Origin: Aurantimicrobium photophilum
GTDB taxonomy: Bacteria; Actinomycetota; Actinomycetes; Actinomycetales; Microbacteriaceae
NCBI RefSeq assembly: GCF_003194085.1
Contig: NZ_CP023994.1
Span: 1,302,001-1,366,000, forward strand
Direction: 5' to 3'
Length of the DNA: 64,000 nt
The notes beneath the pieces were generated by a model that saw only the letters and a list, made by a program, of their open reading frames with translations, was not told the origin of the DNA and ran no database searches. The first letter of the stretch is position 1, and each line of letters starts with the position of its first letter. Below, one piece after another: positions 36,470 through 45,391 of the stretch. The translations under genes and the position numbers were made by a program.

Positions 36470-37306
36470 CTAGCTGGCGTTGGCGATAGACACGAATTGA
36501 GCAATGTTCAGCTGCTCACCGCGCAGCGTGGGATCAATCCCTGCACGCTCCAGCAACTCGGTTGCAGCAGCACTCGACCCACACAAATCAGAGAGTGCCT
36601 GGCGCAGCATCTTGCGACGCTGACCAAATGCGCCATCGATGATGTCAAAGGTGCGACGACGGAGGGCCTCGTCACCTGGCTGCACAGCATCACGTTCAAA
36701 ACCAACTAACACCGAGTCCACATTTGGAACAGGCCAGAACACCTGACGGCTGACAGTGCCAGCAATACGCCACTTGCCATACCAGGCCGCCTTGGCACTG
36801 GGGCCGCCATAAACCTTGGAACCGGGCTCAGCAGCAAGACGGTGCCCAACTTCTGCCTGCACCATCACCACACCCGAGCGAATGCTGGGGAAGTGCTCTA
36901 GGAAGTGCAGCAACACAGGAACGGAGACGTTATAGGGAAGATTCGCAACCAGGCGCGTGGGCTTATCGGGGAGCTCCATGATCTTCATGGCGTCTTCGTG
37001 GATGACGGTGAGCTTGGCGTCCGGAGCCATCTCGGCAAAGGTCGCCGGCAGCTGCGCTGCGAGGCGGCCATCAATCTCGACCGCAACCAGGGAAGCTCCG
37101 GCTTCCACGATGCCCAGGCTCAGAGAACCTAAACCTGGCCCAATCTCCACAACAGAGTCACCGGCTTCAACGTGAGCAACCTTGACGATCTTGCGCACGG
37201 TGTTGGCGTCAATAACGAAGTTCTGACCAAGTTTTTTGGTGGGGGTGACATCGAGCAGTTCTGCCAGGTCACGAATCTCGGCGGGGCCGAGCAGCTTCAC
37301 ACTCAT
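36470..37306 (-). CDS. rsmA: 16S rRNA (A1518/A1519) dimethyltransferase
   Basis: KsgA/RsmA dimethylates two adenines near the 3' end of 16S rRNA. Motifs: KKLGQNFVIDANTVRKIV, SAM-binding VVEIGPGLGSLSLGIV, VHEDAMKI and the catalytic VANLPYNVSVPVLLHFL (NLPY). C-terminal domain intact, 278 residues. The start is ATG 37306, overlapping the tatD stop (ATGA); the longer ORF extends into tatD. Confidence 0.95.
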   Translation of the reverse strand: MSVKLLGPAEIRDLAELLDVTPTKKLGQNFVIDANTVRKIVKVAHVEAGDSVVEIGPGLGSLSLGIVEAGASLVAVEIDGRLAAQLPATFAEMAPDAKLTVIHEDAMKIMELPDKPTRLVANLPYNVSVPVLLHFLEHFPSIRSGVVMVQAEVGHRLAAEPGSKVYGGPSAKAAWYGKWRIAGTVSRQVFWPVPNVDSVLVGFERDAVQPGDEALRRRTFDIIDGAFGQRRKMLRQALSDLCGSSAAATELLERAGIDPTLRGEQLNIAQFVSIANAS

Positions 37307-38208
37307 TCGACGAGCCCGTCTGCCCAGGAGCCATAAACCTTCTCGGTATTGAAGGCGATCTGTGCACACAGATCACCCAGGTCATCTCCCAACACCTCTG
37401 CCATCGCACGAACCGTGTGAGGAGTCATATAGGGGGCGTTGGGGCGACCACGGAACGGTGTGGGCGTGAGGAACGGTGCATCGGTTTCAACCAGCACGAG
37501 TTCGCGAGGAATCACCTGGAGTGCTTCACGCAGCTCTTCGTTCTTCTTGAACGTGACGGTGCCCGAGAATGACAAGTACCAGCCGTTGTCGGCAGCAATC
37601 TTTGCCATGGCAGCATCGCCAGAGAAACAGTGGAACACCGTCTTCTCTGGCGCACTGACTCGAAGCAGGGTCTCAATGACGTCGTCGTGAGCATCACGGT
37701 CATGGATCTGCATCGCGATGGAATGCTTCTTGGCAATCTCGATGTGAGCTTCAAAAGAGCGACGCTGAGCAGCCAGACCTTCAGGTCCCGTGCGGAAGAA
37801 GTCGAGACCGGTCTCCCCCACCGCGCGGGTGCGAGGCCAGGAGGCGAGGTCATCAATAACTGCCAGAGCGTCATCGAGTGTGCCGGCTTCTTCATAGCGA
37901 GGAGCTTCGTTGGGGTGAATGGCAACGGCAGCCAGCATGCGAGGTTCAGCCGCGGCGACAGAGGCAGACCACTTCGAGGTCTCCACGTCACCACCAACCT
38001 GAATCACACCGACGATGCCGACTTCAGCAGCACGTTCGAGGTGCTCGTGATAATCGATGGGCTGTTCCCCGTCAGAGATCTCAAGGTGAGTGTGGTTGTC
38101 ATAGACCGCGACCGGGAGTGGCTCGGGCAATGGAGGGTAGGACAAGTCACGCTTCTGGCCGTGCTCGGCTGTGGTGTCGCGCTGACGAATATATGCCGAT
38201 TCGGTCAT
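37303..38208 (-). CDS. tatD: TatD family metal-dependent hydrolase
   Basis: TIM-barrel hydrolase of the TatD DNase family. Metal-site residues are visible: YDNHTHLEI (HxH), AVGETGLDFF (Glu), QIHDRDAH (His), VFHCFSGD (His) and LVETDAPFLTP (Asp). 301 residues from ATG 38208; the reading frame extends further but into metG. TatD proteins act as 3'-5' DNA/RNA exonucleases or deoxyribonucleases. The gene follows metG by 13 nt and is coupled to rsmA. Confidence 0.93.
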   Translation of the reverse strand: MTESAYIRQRDTTAEHGQKRDLSYPPLPEPLPVAVYDNHTHLEISDGEQPIDYHEHLERAAEVGIVGVIQVGGDVETSKWSASVAAAEPRMLAAVAIHPNEAPRYEEAGTLDDALAVIDDLASWPRTRAVGETGLDFFRTGPEGLAAQRRSFEAHIEIAKKHSIAMQIHDRDAHDDVIETLLRVSAPEKTVFHCFSGDAAMAKIAADNGWYLSFSGTVTFKKNEELREALQVIPRELVLVETDAPFLTPTPFRGRPNAPYMTPHTVRAMAEVLGDDLGDLCAQIAFNTEKVYGSWADGLVE

Positions 38209-38221
38209 ATTGGTTTTCCGA

Positions 38222-39802
38222 CTACTCGGCGGAGGACTCAATACGGGGGAAGAGAGCTTCGAGAGCGCCCACGGTGGTGCCAATGGGAACCTGGTTCCAC
38301 TTTCCTGCCTCGCGAATGGGCTGAGCAGTGAGAGCGCCAAGGTTGGGTTCCACGTTCAGAGCAGACCACAACTTCTGGGTTGCCTGAGGCATGAAGGGAG
38401 ACAGCAAAACAGCAAGTGCACGAAGACCCTCAGTAGCCGTGTTGAGCACCGTGGAGAGACGACCAGCATTCGCGGGATCCTTTGCCAACGCCCAGGGCTC
38501 CTGCTCAGTGATGTAGCCGTTGAGGGCATCCACGATGGTCCAGATGGCGGTCACTGTGTCGTGGATAGCCAGACGCTCAATAGCAGCGTCTGCTTCCACA
38601 GCAGCTGAGGCAACAACATCTGCGATGGCCTTGTCTGAAGGTGTCAGTTCGCCTGCAGCAGGAACAACACCGTCGAAATAACGAGTGACCATAGCCAAGG
38701 TGCGAGAAGCGAGGTTTCCGAAACCGTTCGCCAGTTCTGCCTGGTAACGAGCAGAGAGGTCTTCCCAGCTGAACGAGCCATCTTGGCCGAAGCTAATGGC
38801 GCTCATGAAGTAGTAGCGGAACGCATCAGAACCAAAGGTGTCGGTGATGTCGTTGGGTGCAATTCCGGTGAGCTTGGACTTAGACATCTTCTCGCCACCG
38901 ACGAGGAGCCAGCCGTGACCATAAACCTGGTGCGGAACCTCAACACCGGCAGCCATGAGCATGGCGGGCCAGATCACCGCGTGGAATCGCAGGATGTCCT
39001 TACCCACGATGTGGGTGGCAGGCCACAGAGTAGCAAGCTTCTCTTCGTCATAGCCATAGCCGGCAGCAGTGATGTAGTTCAGTAGTGCGTCAAACCACAC
39101 ATAGACAACGTGGGAGTCATCCCAGGGAAGCTTGATTCCCCAGTCAAAGCTGGAGCGAGAGATGGAGAGGTCGTTGAGACCCTGCTTCACAAACTGGACA
39201 ACCTCGTTGCGAGCAGACTCAGGCTGCACAAAGTTGGGGTTCGCTTCATACATATCCAGCAGTGGCTGGGTGAAGTCGCTCATGCGGAAGAAGTAGTTCT
39301 TCTCGTGTAGGTTTTCCACGGGCTTGGAGTGAATGGCGCAGACCTTCTCGCCTGCGAATTCTCCGGTGCCCTCAACCAGGTCAGAGTCCTGCTTGTATTC
39401 CTCACAGCCCACGCAGTAGGAACCTTCGTATTCACCGGTATAGATGTAGCCGGCGTCATAGAGGTGCTGCAGGAACTTCTTTACGTTGTCTTCGTGACGA
39501 GCGTCCGTGGTGCGGATGAAGTCGTCATTCGAGATGTCGATGGTGTCCAGCAGGGGCTTCCATGCAGACTCCACCAGTCGGTCTACCCACTCCTGTGGAG
39601 TGGCACCGTTAGCGGTGGCAGTGCGGAGTATCTTCTCACCGTGCTCATCGGTACCCGTGAGCATCCAGGTGCGGTCTCCGGCCTGACGGTGCCAGCGTGC
39701 GAGCACGTCAGCAGCGACCTCCGTATACGCGTGACCAATGTGTGGCACGTCGTTGACGTAGAAGATAGGCGTGGTGACGTAGAAGCTTTTGCCGGCAGAC
39801 AT
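38222..39802 (-). CDS. metG: Methionine--tRNA ligase
   Basis: Class I synthetase of 526 residues. FYVTTPIFYVNDVPHIGHAY carries the HIGH motif; the KMSKS motif appears as GEKMSKSKLTG. The zinc knuckle/connective peptide is short (YCVGCEEYKQDSDLVEG), the form without a second CxxC pair. The anticodon-binding helical domain ends in PLRxx-like VLLSPFMPQATQKLW. No C-terminal tRNA-binding EMAP domain, as in many actinobacteria. It begins the metG-tatD-rsmA-ispE-ABC-F operon. Confidence 0.96.
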   Translation of the reverse strand: MSAGKSFYVTTPIFYVNDVPHIGHAYTEVAADVLARWHRQAGDRTWMLTGTDEHGEKILRTATANGATPQEWVDRLVESAWKPLLDTIDISNDDFIRTTDARHEDNVKKFLQHLYDAGYIYTGEYEGSYCVGCEEYKQDSDLVEGTGEFAGEKVCAIHSKPVENLHEKNYFFRMSDFTQPLLDMYEANPNFVQPESARNEVVQFVKQGLNDLSISRSSFDWGIKLPWDDSHVVYVWFDALLNYITAAGYGYDEEKLATLWPATHIVGKDILRFHAVIWPAMLMAAGVEVPHQVYGHGWLLVGGEKMSKSKLTGIAPNDITDTFGSDAFRYYFMSAISFGQDGSFSWEDLSARYQAELANGFGNLASRTLAMVTRYFDGVVPAAGELTPSDKAIADVVASAAVEADAAIERLAIHDTVTAIWTIVDALNGYITEQEPWALAKDPANAGRLSTVLNTATEGLRALAVLLSPFMPQATQKLWSALNVEPNLGALTAQPIREAGKWNQVPIGTTVGALEALFPRIESSAE

Positions 39803-39844
39803 AGGTTCTATTCTATTTCGCCCCAGATGGTGAGAAATACCGAG

Positions 39845-40123
39845 CTATGCAGCTCGTTCGAGGGGGATTACCTCAAAGTATTCGTTAAGTTCTTCTAACT
39901 CTTCAGGAGTCCACTTAACTCCACCGAGGTATTCGTCACGGATTGCCTGGGGGACATAAAGGCGAAGGTCGTAAGCGAGAGCAAATCCCGTCATCATGGC
40001 ATCTACTGGTTCGCCCGCAAAGAGTGCTGAATCAACAAAACGCAACCGCGAACGCGAAATCTGGCACGCAAGAAATTCTCGCAATTCATAGGCCATAGCT
40101 GTTGTATCCTTCATGATTTTCAT
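39845..40123 (-). CDS. Putative immunity protein of EndoU cassette
   Basis: 92-residue acidic protein of unknown family, starting MKIMKDTTAM with GGAAGG upstream. The C-terminal half is Glu-rich (KWTPEELEELNEYFEVIPLE). It lies one base after the EndoU-like toxin gene on the same strand, the position of immunity genes in polymorphic toxin cassettes. The immunity role is inferred from position, size and charge alone. Local DNA is AT-richer than the surrounding metG and rsmI genes. Confidence 0.55.
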   Translation of the reverse strand: MKIMKDTTAMAYELREFLACQISRSRLRFVDSALFAGEPVDAMMTGFALAYDLRLYVPQAIRDEYLGGVKWTPEELEELNEYFEVIPLERAA

Positions 40124-40124
40124 G

Positions 40125-40511
40125 CTACTCGCCTTCCTTTTCGTTGTTCCCATCAATATGGACCTGTTGTCCTCCGACATTTCGTATAACTCCGTCTCCC
40201 CAGACTGGGAAACACGATGTTGGCACAACACCTTTCTTCGTAATGACCAGCTTCAACTCAATCTGAACGCCCCTAATGGTTTTCTGCAGAAATATTCTTT
40301 TCCCGGAGAAAGTTACGACTTCCGGTTGTTCGAGAATCGAATTGATGGCTTCACGAATGTGGCGACGAGTCCATGAAGGCGGAAATTCTGTCTTTCCTGG
40401 CCGTGAAAGGCCGGAGAGATGACCTCCGAGCATTTCACTTTTCTCTCCATGAACAACATGCTCAATGAACTTGTCAGATACAAGAACATGACTGAAAGTG
40501 AGAAACGACAT
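40125..40511 (-). CDS. Orphan EndoU-type RNase toxin domain
   Basis: 128-residue protein that consists almost only of an EndoU-like nuclease domain: FIEHVVHGE and LGGHLSG supply the two expected catalytic His residues, followed by the family block GKTEFPPSWTRRHIREAIN, and a C-terminal GVVPTSCFPVWGDG end. Bacterial EndoU domains are normally the C-terminal warhead of large secreted toxins; here no signal, prefix or repeat region is attached. A TGA stands right before ATG 40511, so the frame does not extend upstream. It is followed by a putative immunity gene. It could be a remnant cassette or a stand-alone toxin-antitoxin pair. Confidence 0.7.
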   Translation of the reverse strand: MSFLTFSHVLVSDKFIEHVVHGEKSEMLGGHLSGLSRPGKTEFPPSWTRRHIREAINSILEQPEVVTFSGKRIFLQKTIRGVQIELKLVITKKGVVPTSCFPVWGDGVIRNVGGQQVHIDGNNEKEGE

Positions 40512-40600
40512 TCATGCAGAATGCCTTTGCAACAACCAAGCAGGTTCCCAGAACTGTTCTCTGTGGAACGAAGCACTGAGCTACTGCTGTGTAGGAGTAC

Positions 40601-41416
40601 CTATTTAGCTGCGAGAGCTGCCTGATACAGCTCTCTCTTGGAGAGGCCAGTCTCTTCAGCAACCTGTGTCGTCGCCTCTTTGAGGCGCACTCCATCGGCC
40701 ACGAGCACCTGAACCTGAACAAGTCCGTCCTCCAGCGTCAGCGTTGCCGCAGTAGCGCCACCAATTACCAGAACAATCTCGCCGCGGACGCCGTCGGCGG
40801 CCCAGTCGGCGAGCTCTGCTAATGATCCGCGCTTGACCTCTTCATAGAGTTTGGTGAGCTCGCGGCACACTGCAGCAGGTCGTTCAGACCCCAGCTCATC
40901 ACGAGCATCGATCAGTGACTCAGCAATACGGTTGGGGGATTCAAAGAACACCATGGTGCGCGACTCACGAGCCAGTGCTCGGAACGTTGCCTTACGTTCT
41001 CCCTGCTTACGAGGTAGGAAACCTTCAAAGGTGAAGCGGTCGGTGGGAAGTCCCGCCACGGCGAGCGCGGTAATCACCGCACTGGGCCCAGGAATAGCGG
41101 TGACCTGCACACCGGCAGCGGCAGCTGCCTCTACGAGATGGAAGCCGGGGTCACTGACAGTAGGCATGCCCGCGTCTGACAGAACCAGAACGTTGCCTTC
41201 TTTGGCCAGCTCAATGATCTCGGGGCTCTTGGTTGATTCGTTGTGATCGTGCAACGCGATGAGGCGGGGACGGTTCTCAATACCGAGAGCATTCAAGAGC
41301 TTGGAGGTGGTGCGGGTGTCTTCACTGGCAATCACGGTTGCCTCAGTCAATGCCTCTACCAAACGGGTCGAGGCATCGCCCAAGTTGCCGATGGGAGTTG
41401 CTGCCAGGATGATCAC
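40601..41416 (-). CDS. rsmI: 16S rRNA (cytidine(1402)-2'-O)-methyltransferase
   Basis: RsmI, a SAM-dependent tetrapyrrole-methylase-fold enzyme modifying the ribosomal decoding site. 271 residues with LAATPIGNLGDAS, SEDTRTTSKLL, LVLSDAGMPTVSDPG, AIPGPSAVITALAVAGLPTDRFTFEGFLPRK and a C-terminal helical domain. It is divergent from the mannosyltransferase pmt with a 40-nt gap; this pairing is general in actinobacteria. Confidence 0.95.
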   Translation of the reverse strand: MIILAATPIGNLGDASTRLVEALTEATVIASEDTRTTSKLLNALGIENRPRLIALHDHNESTKSPEIIELAKEGNVLVLSDAGMPTVSDPGFHLVEAAAAAGVQVTAIPGPSAVITALAVAGLPTDRFTFEGFLPRKQGERKATFRALARESRTMVFFESPNRIAESLIDARDELGSERPAAVCRELTKLYEEVKRGSLAELADWAADGVRGEIVLVIGGATAATLTLEDGLVQVQVLVADGVRLKEATTQVAEETGLSKRELYQAALAAK

Positions 41417-41456
41417 TCTCCCATTTTGGCAGGGTTCTGGTCTGTAGGCTGAACTG

Positions 41457-42974
41457 GTGAAACGAGCATTGGCCTGGGGAGCTCCTGCAGCAGTACTTCT
41501 GCTGGCTGCCGTCCTGCGCCTGTGGAACCTGGGTAACCCCCACTCCCTTGTTTTTGATGAGACCTTCTACGTCAAAGACGCATGGTCGTTGTGGAACAAC
41601 GGCTACGAGTCCACCTGGGGCGATGACCCCGACAAAAAGTTCAATGCCGGGATCACGGACGGCTTCACCACTGACCCGTCCTATGTTGTCCACCCGCAAT
41701 TGGGCAAGTGGCTCATTGGCGCAGGAATGGCGCTCTTTGGCGCTGACAACTCTTTTGGTTGGCGCTGTGGCGTAGCGATCGCCGGCATTCTGATTGTTCT
41801 TCTGGTGATGCTCATTGCCCAGAAGCTGTTCCGCTCCACCCTGTTGACAGTGGTTGCCGGTGGCCTGATGGCCATTGATGGCCACGCCATCACTCTCTCC
41901 CGGGTGAGCTTGCTGGATAACTTCGTCACATTGTTCACGCTGGCAGGTTTTGGACTTGTCCTTCTTGACCGCGAACAAAACCTCCCCCGACTCATGGCGT
42001 GGATGCGCCGTCGCCGTGCACAGCTTGGCGATGATGCTGTTGGCCCCACCTGGGGCCCGACGTTGTGGAACCGCCCCTACCTGATTCTTGCTGGAGTGGC
42101 TTTTGGCTTGGCATGCGGAGTGAAGTGGTCGGGAATGTATTTCTTGGCTGCTTTCGCCCTCTATGTCGTGGTGATGGATGGGCTAGATCGACGACGTGTG
42201 GGGCTGCCATTCTGGTTCTCAGCTGCAGTGCTGAAACAAGCTCCTGCCACCTTCCTGTTGATGGTGCCCATCGCTGTGGTGACCTATATCTCCAGCTGGG
42301 CAGGATGGATTCTCACCTCAGGTGGGTACTATCGTGACCTCGTCACCGCAGAGTCTGGATTGCGTTGGAGTGGCCCTCTGTCTTGGGTTCCTGATTGGGC
42401 GCAGAGCCTCTGGGCGTATCACGTTTCTGCCTATCAATTCCATGTGGGCCTCGTCACACCACACTCGTATCAAGCCAACCCGCTGACGTGGTTGATTATG
42501 TGGCGGCCCACCAGCATGTTCTATGAAGGCGTCAACAAGGGTGATGCCGGCTGCACCTTTGACTCGTGTGCGTCTGCGATCACAGCTATTGCAAACCCCC
42601 TGATCTGGTGGGGTGGCACCGCTGCCTTGGCCTACCTTGCCTACCGTCTCGTTCGCTACCGCGAATGGAAGGTTGGCTTCATCCTGATGGGTATTGTTGC
42701 CGGATATGTGCCGTGGCTGATGTATCTCAACCGCACAGTGTTCCAGTTCTACGGCATTGTTTATGAGCCCTACATGATTCTGGCCATCACCTTTGTGGTG
42801 GGCCTCATCTTGGCCACCAAGGATGAGTACAAGCGCAGCACCGGGATTGCCATCTTGACGGTCTTCGGCATCCTGACCGTGCTGCTGAGCATCTTCTTCT
42901 ACCCACTGTGGAGTGGAATGCAGATTCCTTACTGGTACTGGCACCTGCACATGTGGATGCCCAGCTGGATCTAG
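41457..42974 (+). CDS. Protein O-mannosyltransferase (GT39/PMT family)
   Basis: Polyprenyl-phosphate-mannose--protein mannosyltransferase with about eleven transmembrane segments in 505 residues. The first extracytoplasmic loop carries the DE motif in LVFDETFYVKDAW; further family segments are HPQLGKWLIG, SRVSLLDNFVTLF and the C-terminal WYWHLHMWMPSW. It glycosylates secreted proteins on Ser/Thr during export. GTG 41457 lies 6 nt after a -10-like TAGGCT, consistent with a leaderless mRNA. Divergent from rsmI. Confidence 0.93.
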   Translation: MKRALAWGAPAAVLLLAAVLRLWNLGNPHSLVFDETFYVKDAWSLWNNGYESTWGDDPDKKFNAGITDGFTTDPSYVVHPQLGKWLIGAGMALFGADNSFGWRCGVAIAGILIVLLVMLIAQKLFRSTLLTVVAGGLMAIDGHAITLSRVSLLDNFVTLFTLAGFGLVLLDREQNLPRLMAWMRRRRAQLGDDAVGPTWGPTLWNRPYLILAGVAFGLACGVKWSGMYFLAAFALYVVVMDGLDRRRVGLPFWFSAAVLKQAPATFLLMVPIAVVTYISSWAGWILTSGGYYRDLVTAESGLRWSGPLSWVPDWAQSLWAYHVSAYQFHVGLVTPHSYQANPLTWLIMWRPTSMFYEGVNKGDAGCTFDSCASAITAIANPLIWWGGTAALAYLAYRLVRYREWKVGFILMGIVAGYVPWLMYLNRTVFQFYGIVYEPYMILAITFVVGLILATKDEYKRSTGIAILTVFGILTVLLSIFFYPLWSGMQIPYWYWHLHMWMPSWI

Positions 42975-43047
42975 ACAGTCTCACTGACCGGACACTCCCA
43001 CAGTCACTTCTCTAGCCAGATAGAGCGCCTCACCATAGACTCAGACT

Positions 43048-44412
43048 GTGACAGCGTACGTCTCAGCCTTTGACCTGTTCTCTATAGGTATTGGGCCTTC
43101 TAGTTCCCACACCGTGGGACCGATGAGAGCAGCCCTCGATTTCGTCACCGTTCTGAAGAACAAAAACCTTTTAGGTTCTGTCACCAGCGTGAACTGCAGC
43201 CTCTATGGTTCCCTTGGATCCACCGGTATTGGTCACGGCACCCCTGGTGCCGTGATCGCGGGCTTGAGCGGTCTCGCTCCCGAAACGTGCATGCCCGAAC
43301 AGGTTCGTGGCGCCTGGAGCACCCTCGAGTCTGACCCCACCCTCAAGCTCAGTGGAACCCACACCATTGCCTTCACAGCTGACGACATCATGTTCGAGCC
43401 CCGAACGAGACTCCCTGGTCACCCCAATGCGATGACCCTCCGCGCCTTCGGCAACGACGCACTTCCCCTGTTCGAACAGACCTACTACTCCGTGGGTGGC
43501 GGCTTTATTCGCCGTGACGGCGAAGAAGCCAGCTCTATCACTACAGAGTGGCCCCTGCCCTATGGCACCTCCACTGCGCTGCTTGCCTTGTGCGATGTGC
43601 AGAACATGACTATCGATCAGGTGGCTCTGAAGAACGAACTCTCCCAGCACAACTTGGACGAGGTCAACGAACGCCTCGATGCCATCTGGGACACCATGCA
43701 TAACTGCGTGAATGCGGGACTCACCTCGGCCGGAACACTGCCCGGTGGTCTCAACGTGAAGCGCCGCGCAGCCGAGCTGCGTGAACACCTCGTCACCGCA
43801 GATGCCGCCAATAGCCGAGACACCACCATTGAATGGTTGCATGCCTTTGCCCTGGCGGTGAACGAAGAGAACGCGGCCGGAGGCCGCGTCGTCACCGCAC
43901 CGACGAACGGTGCTGCCGGCATTGTTCCTGCTGTGGCCAGCTACTACCTGCGCTTTGTACCTGGGGCGAACCAGGAGGGTATTCGCCGCTATCTCCTCAC
44001 TGCCACGGCCATTGGTTCACTCTTCAAAGCAAATGCGAGTATCTCCGGCGCTGAAGCAGGTTGCCAAGGAGAAGTCGGTCCTGCCTGCGCCATGGCTGCC
44101 GGCGGTCTGTGTGCAGTTCTAGGCGGAACACCCCGTCAGGTGGAGAACGCAGCAGAGATTGCCATGGAACACCACCTGGGTCTCACTTGCGACCCCGTGG
44201 GTGGACTGGTTCAGATTCCGTGTATTGAACGCAATGCCATTGCCAGCTCCACTGCTGTCAGTGCAGCTCGCCTGGCTCTCCATGGCGATGGCAACCACTT
44301 AGTCTCCCTCGACACCGTGATTGAAACCATGCGTCAAACTGGTTTGGACATGTCGACCAAATACAAAGAGACCAGCGAAGGCGGTCTCGCTGTGAACGTT
44401 ATTGAGTGCTAG
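43048..44412 (+). CDS. sdaA: L-serine ammonia-lyase
   Basis: Iron-sulfur L-serine dehydratase (serine to pyruvate and ammonia), single-chain form of 454 residues. The N-terminal beta domain has DLFSIGIGPSSSHTVGPMRAA; the C-terminal alpha domain has NEENAAGGRVVTAPTNGAAGIVPAV, ISGAEAGCQGEVGPACAMAAGGL and HHLGLTCDPVGGLVQIPCIERNA, holding the cluster cysteines. GTG 43048 follows a -10-like TAGACT by 6 nt (leaderless). Its stop is adjacent to the end of the interrupted mmuM on the other strand. Confidence 0.95.
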   Translation: MTAYVSAFDLFSIGIGPSSSHTVGPMRAALDFVTVLKNKNLLGSVTSVNCSLYGSLGSTGIGHGTPGAVIAGLSGLAPETCMPEQVRGAWSTLESDPTLKLSGTHTIAFTADDIMFEPRTRLPGHPNAMTLRAFGNDALPLFEQTYYSVGGGFIRRDGEEASSITTEWPLPYGTSTALLALCDVQNMTIDQVALKNELSQHNLDEVNERLDAIWDTMHNCVNAGLTSAGTLPGGLNVKRRAAELREHLVTADAANSRDTTIEWLHAFALAVNEENAAGGRVVTAPTNGAAGIVPAVASYYLRFVPGANQEGIRRYLLTATAIGSLFKANASISGAEAGCQGEVGPACAMAAGGLCAVLGGTPRQVENAAEIAMEHHLGLTCDPVGGLVQIPCIERNAIASSTAVSAARLALHGDGNHLVSLDTVIETMRQTGLDMSTKYKETSEGGLAVNVIEC

Positions 44413-44697
44413 CTAAAGCGCAGAGGCAAGCTGGCGAATATCGCCTGCATGCGTGCCACAGCAGCCACCAATAAGGCTCGCTCCCTGCGCAATCCACTCT
44501 GCCGAGTAGGCAACGAGCGCATCCGCAGCTGCGTTCTCCCAGACGCCCGTCTGCGCATTCCAGGTTCCACCACCATTGGCATAAATCACCACGGGCAGAT
44601 CGGTCACGCTGCGAATCTCAGCAATAGCAGCAGAGACAACAGAAGGGTCAACGCAGTTGACGCCAATGGCCGCAATGGCTGGAGATGATGCAGCAAT
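44413..44697 (-). pseudogene. mmuM: mmuM C-terminal fragment (homocysteine S-methyltransferase, split by island)
   Basis: About 94 codons of the C-terminal end of homocysteine S-methyltransferase: AIAAIGVNCVDPSVV with the first zinc Cys, LPVVIYANGGGTWN, and the GGCCGTHAGDI zinc motif, then the natural stop. The frame stays open to a stop at 44734-44736, but similarity to the family ends near 44697, where GC-rich island sequence begins. The N-terminal part of the same gene is found at 51523-51789. About 110-130 central codons are missing, so neither piece can be an active enzyme. Confidence 0.85.
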
Positions 44698-44802
44698 GCG
44701 CCGCGATTCCCAGCGCGGAGCGCCTGGGATGCTTTAGCGTAGAACCTAGAACATGCCAACGAGTTGCGCGCAGCGCAGGGGTAAAGCGGAGAGGAGGCCG
44801 TG

Positions 44803-45297
44803 ATGCAGAGCGATCCCGGAGTACGGCGCGGCGACGCGCGACGCCGCCTGCTCGCGTTCGGCCTGCTCACCCTGGTGCTGGTGGGGCTCTTCGGCATGCA
44901 TGTGCTGAGCGGCTCGGCCGGGCACGGCGGCCACGACACGAGATCCCCGGCCGCGCTCATCGCGACCGATCACGAAGCCGCGGGCGCCGACATGGGCGGC
45001 AGCGTGGTCACGGCGGCGGGGGTGCACGCATCCAGCACGATGGCCGCACCGGATCCCGCACCCGGGGATGCCCACTGTCCTGGCCCGTGCGGGGATCCGG
45101 ACCCCGGTCACGTCATGCTGATGGTCGGGTGCGTGCTCGCGCTGCTGGTGGCCGTCGTGCTGCTGTTCGCGCCGCTCATGCTGGGGTACTCCTGGCGCTC
45201 CCTCGTCCTCGCGATCCGCTCCCTGCCGCCTGCGGGCACCGTCTTACCGCGCCCGCGGCCCCCGTCTCTTCGCGTTCTGTCGATCAGTCGCACCTGA
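44803..45297 (+). CDS. DUF6153-like membrane protein
   Basis: 164-residue protein with an N-terminal transmembrane helix (about residues 17-36), a His/Ala-rich extracytoplasmic loop containing GHGGHDTRSP and PGDAHCPGPCGDPDPGHV (two Cys), a second hydrophobic helix (about 103-127), and a Pro/Arg-rich cytoplasmic tail. This resembles the DUF6153 proteins found beside DUF305 genes in actinobacterial copper islands; the family name is from memory and moderately sure. ATG 44803 is preferred over GTG 44800 because GAGGAGG lies 5 nt upstream. First gene of the island operon. His and Cys residues suggest metal contact. Confidence 0.65.
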   Translation: MQSDPGVRRGDARRRLLAFGLLTLVLVGLFGMHVLSGSAGHGGHDTRSPAALIATDHEAAGADMGGSVVTAAGVHASSTMAAPDPAPGDAHCPGPCGDPDPGHVMLMVGCVLALLVAVVLLFAPLMLGYSWRSLVLAIRSLPPAGTVLPRPRPPSLRVLSISRT

Positions 45298-45391
45298 TTC
45301 GCGCCCGCTCCGGCCACGGCTGGAGCACGGCTGCGCCCTGCCCGGGGCGCGAATCTCTGACTTTGTTGACTGAATGAAAGGACGCATACTG

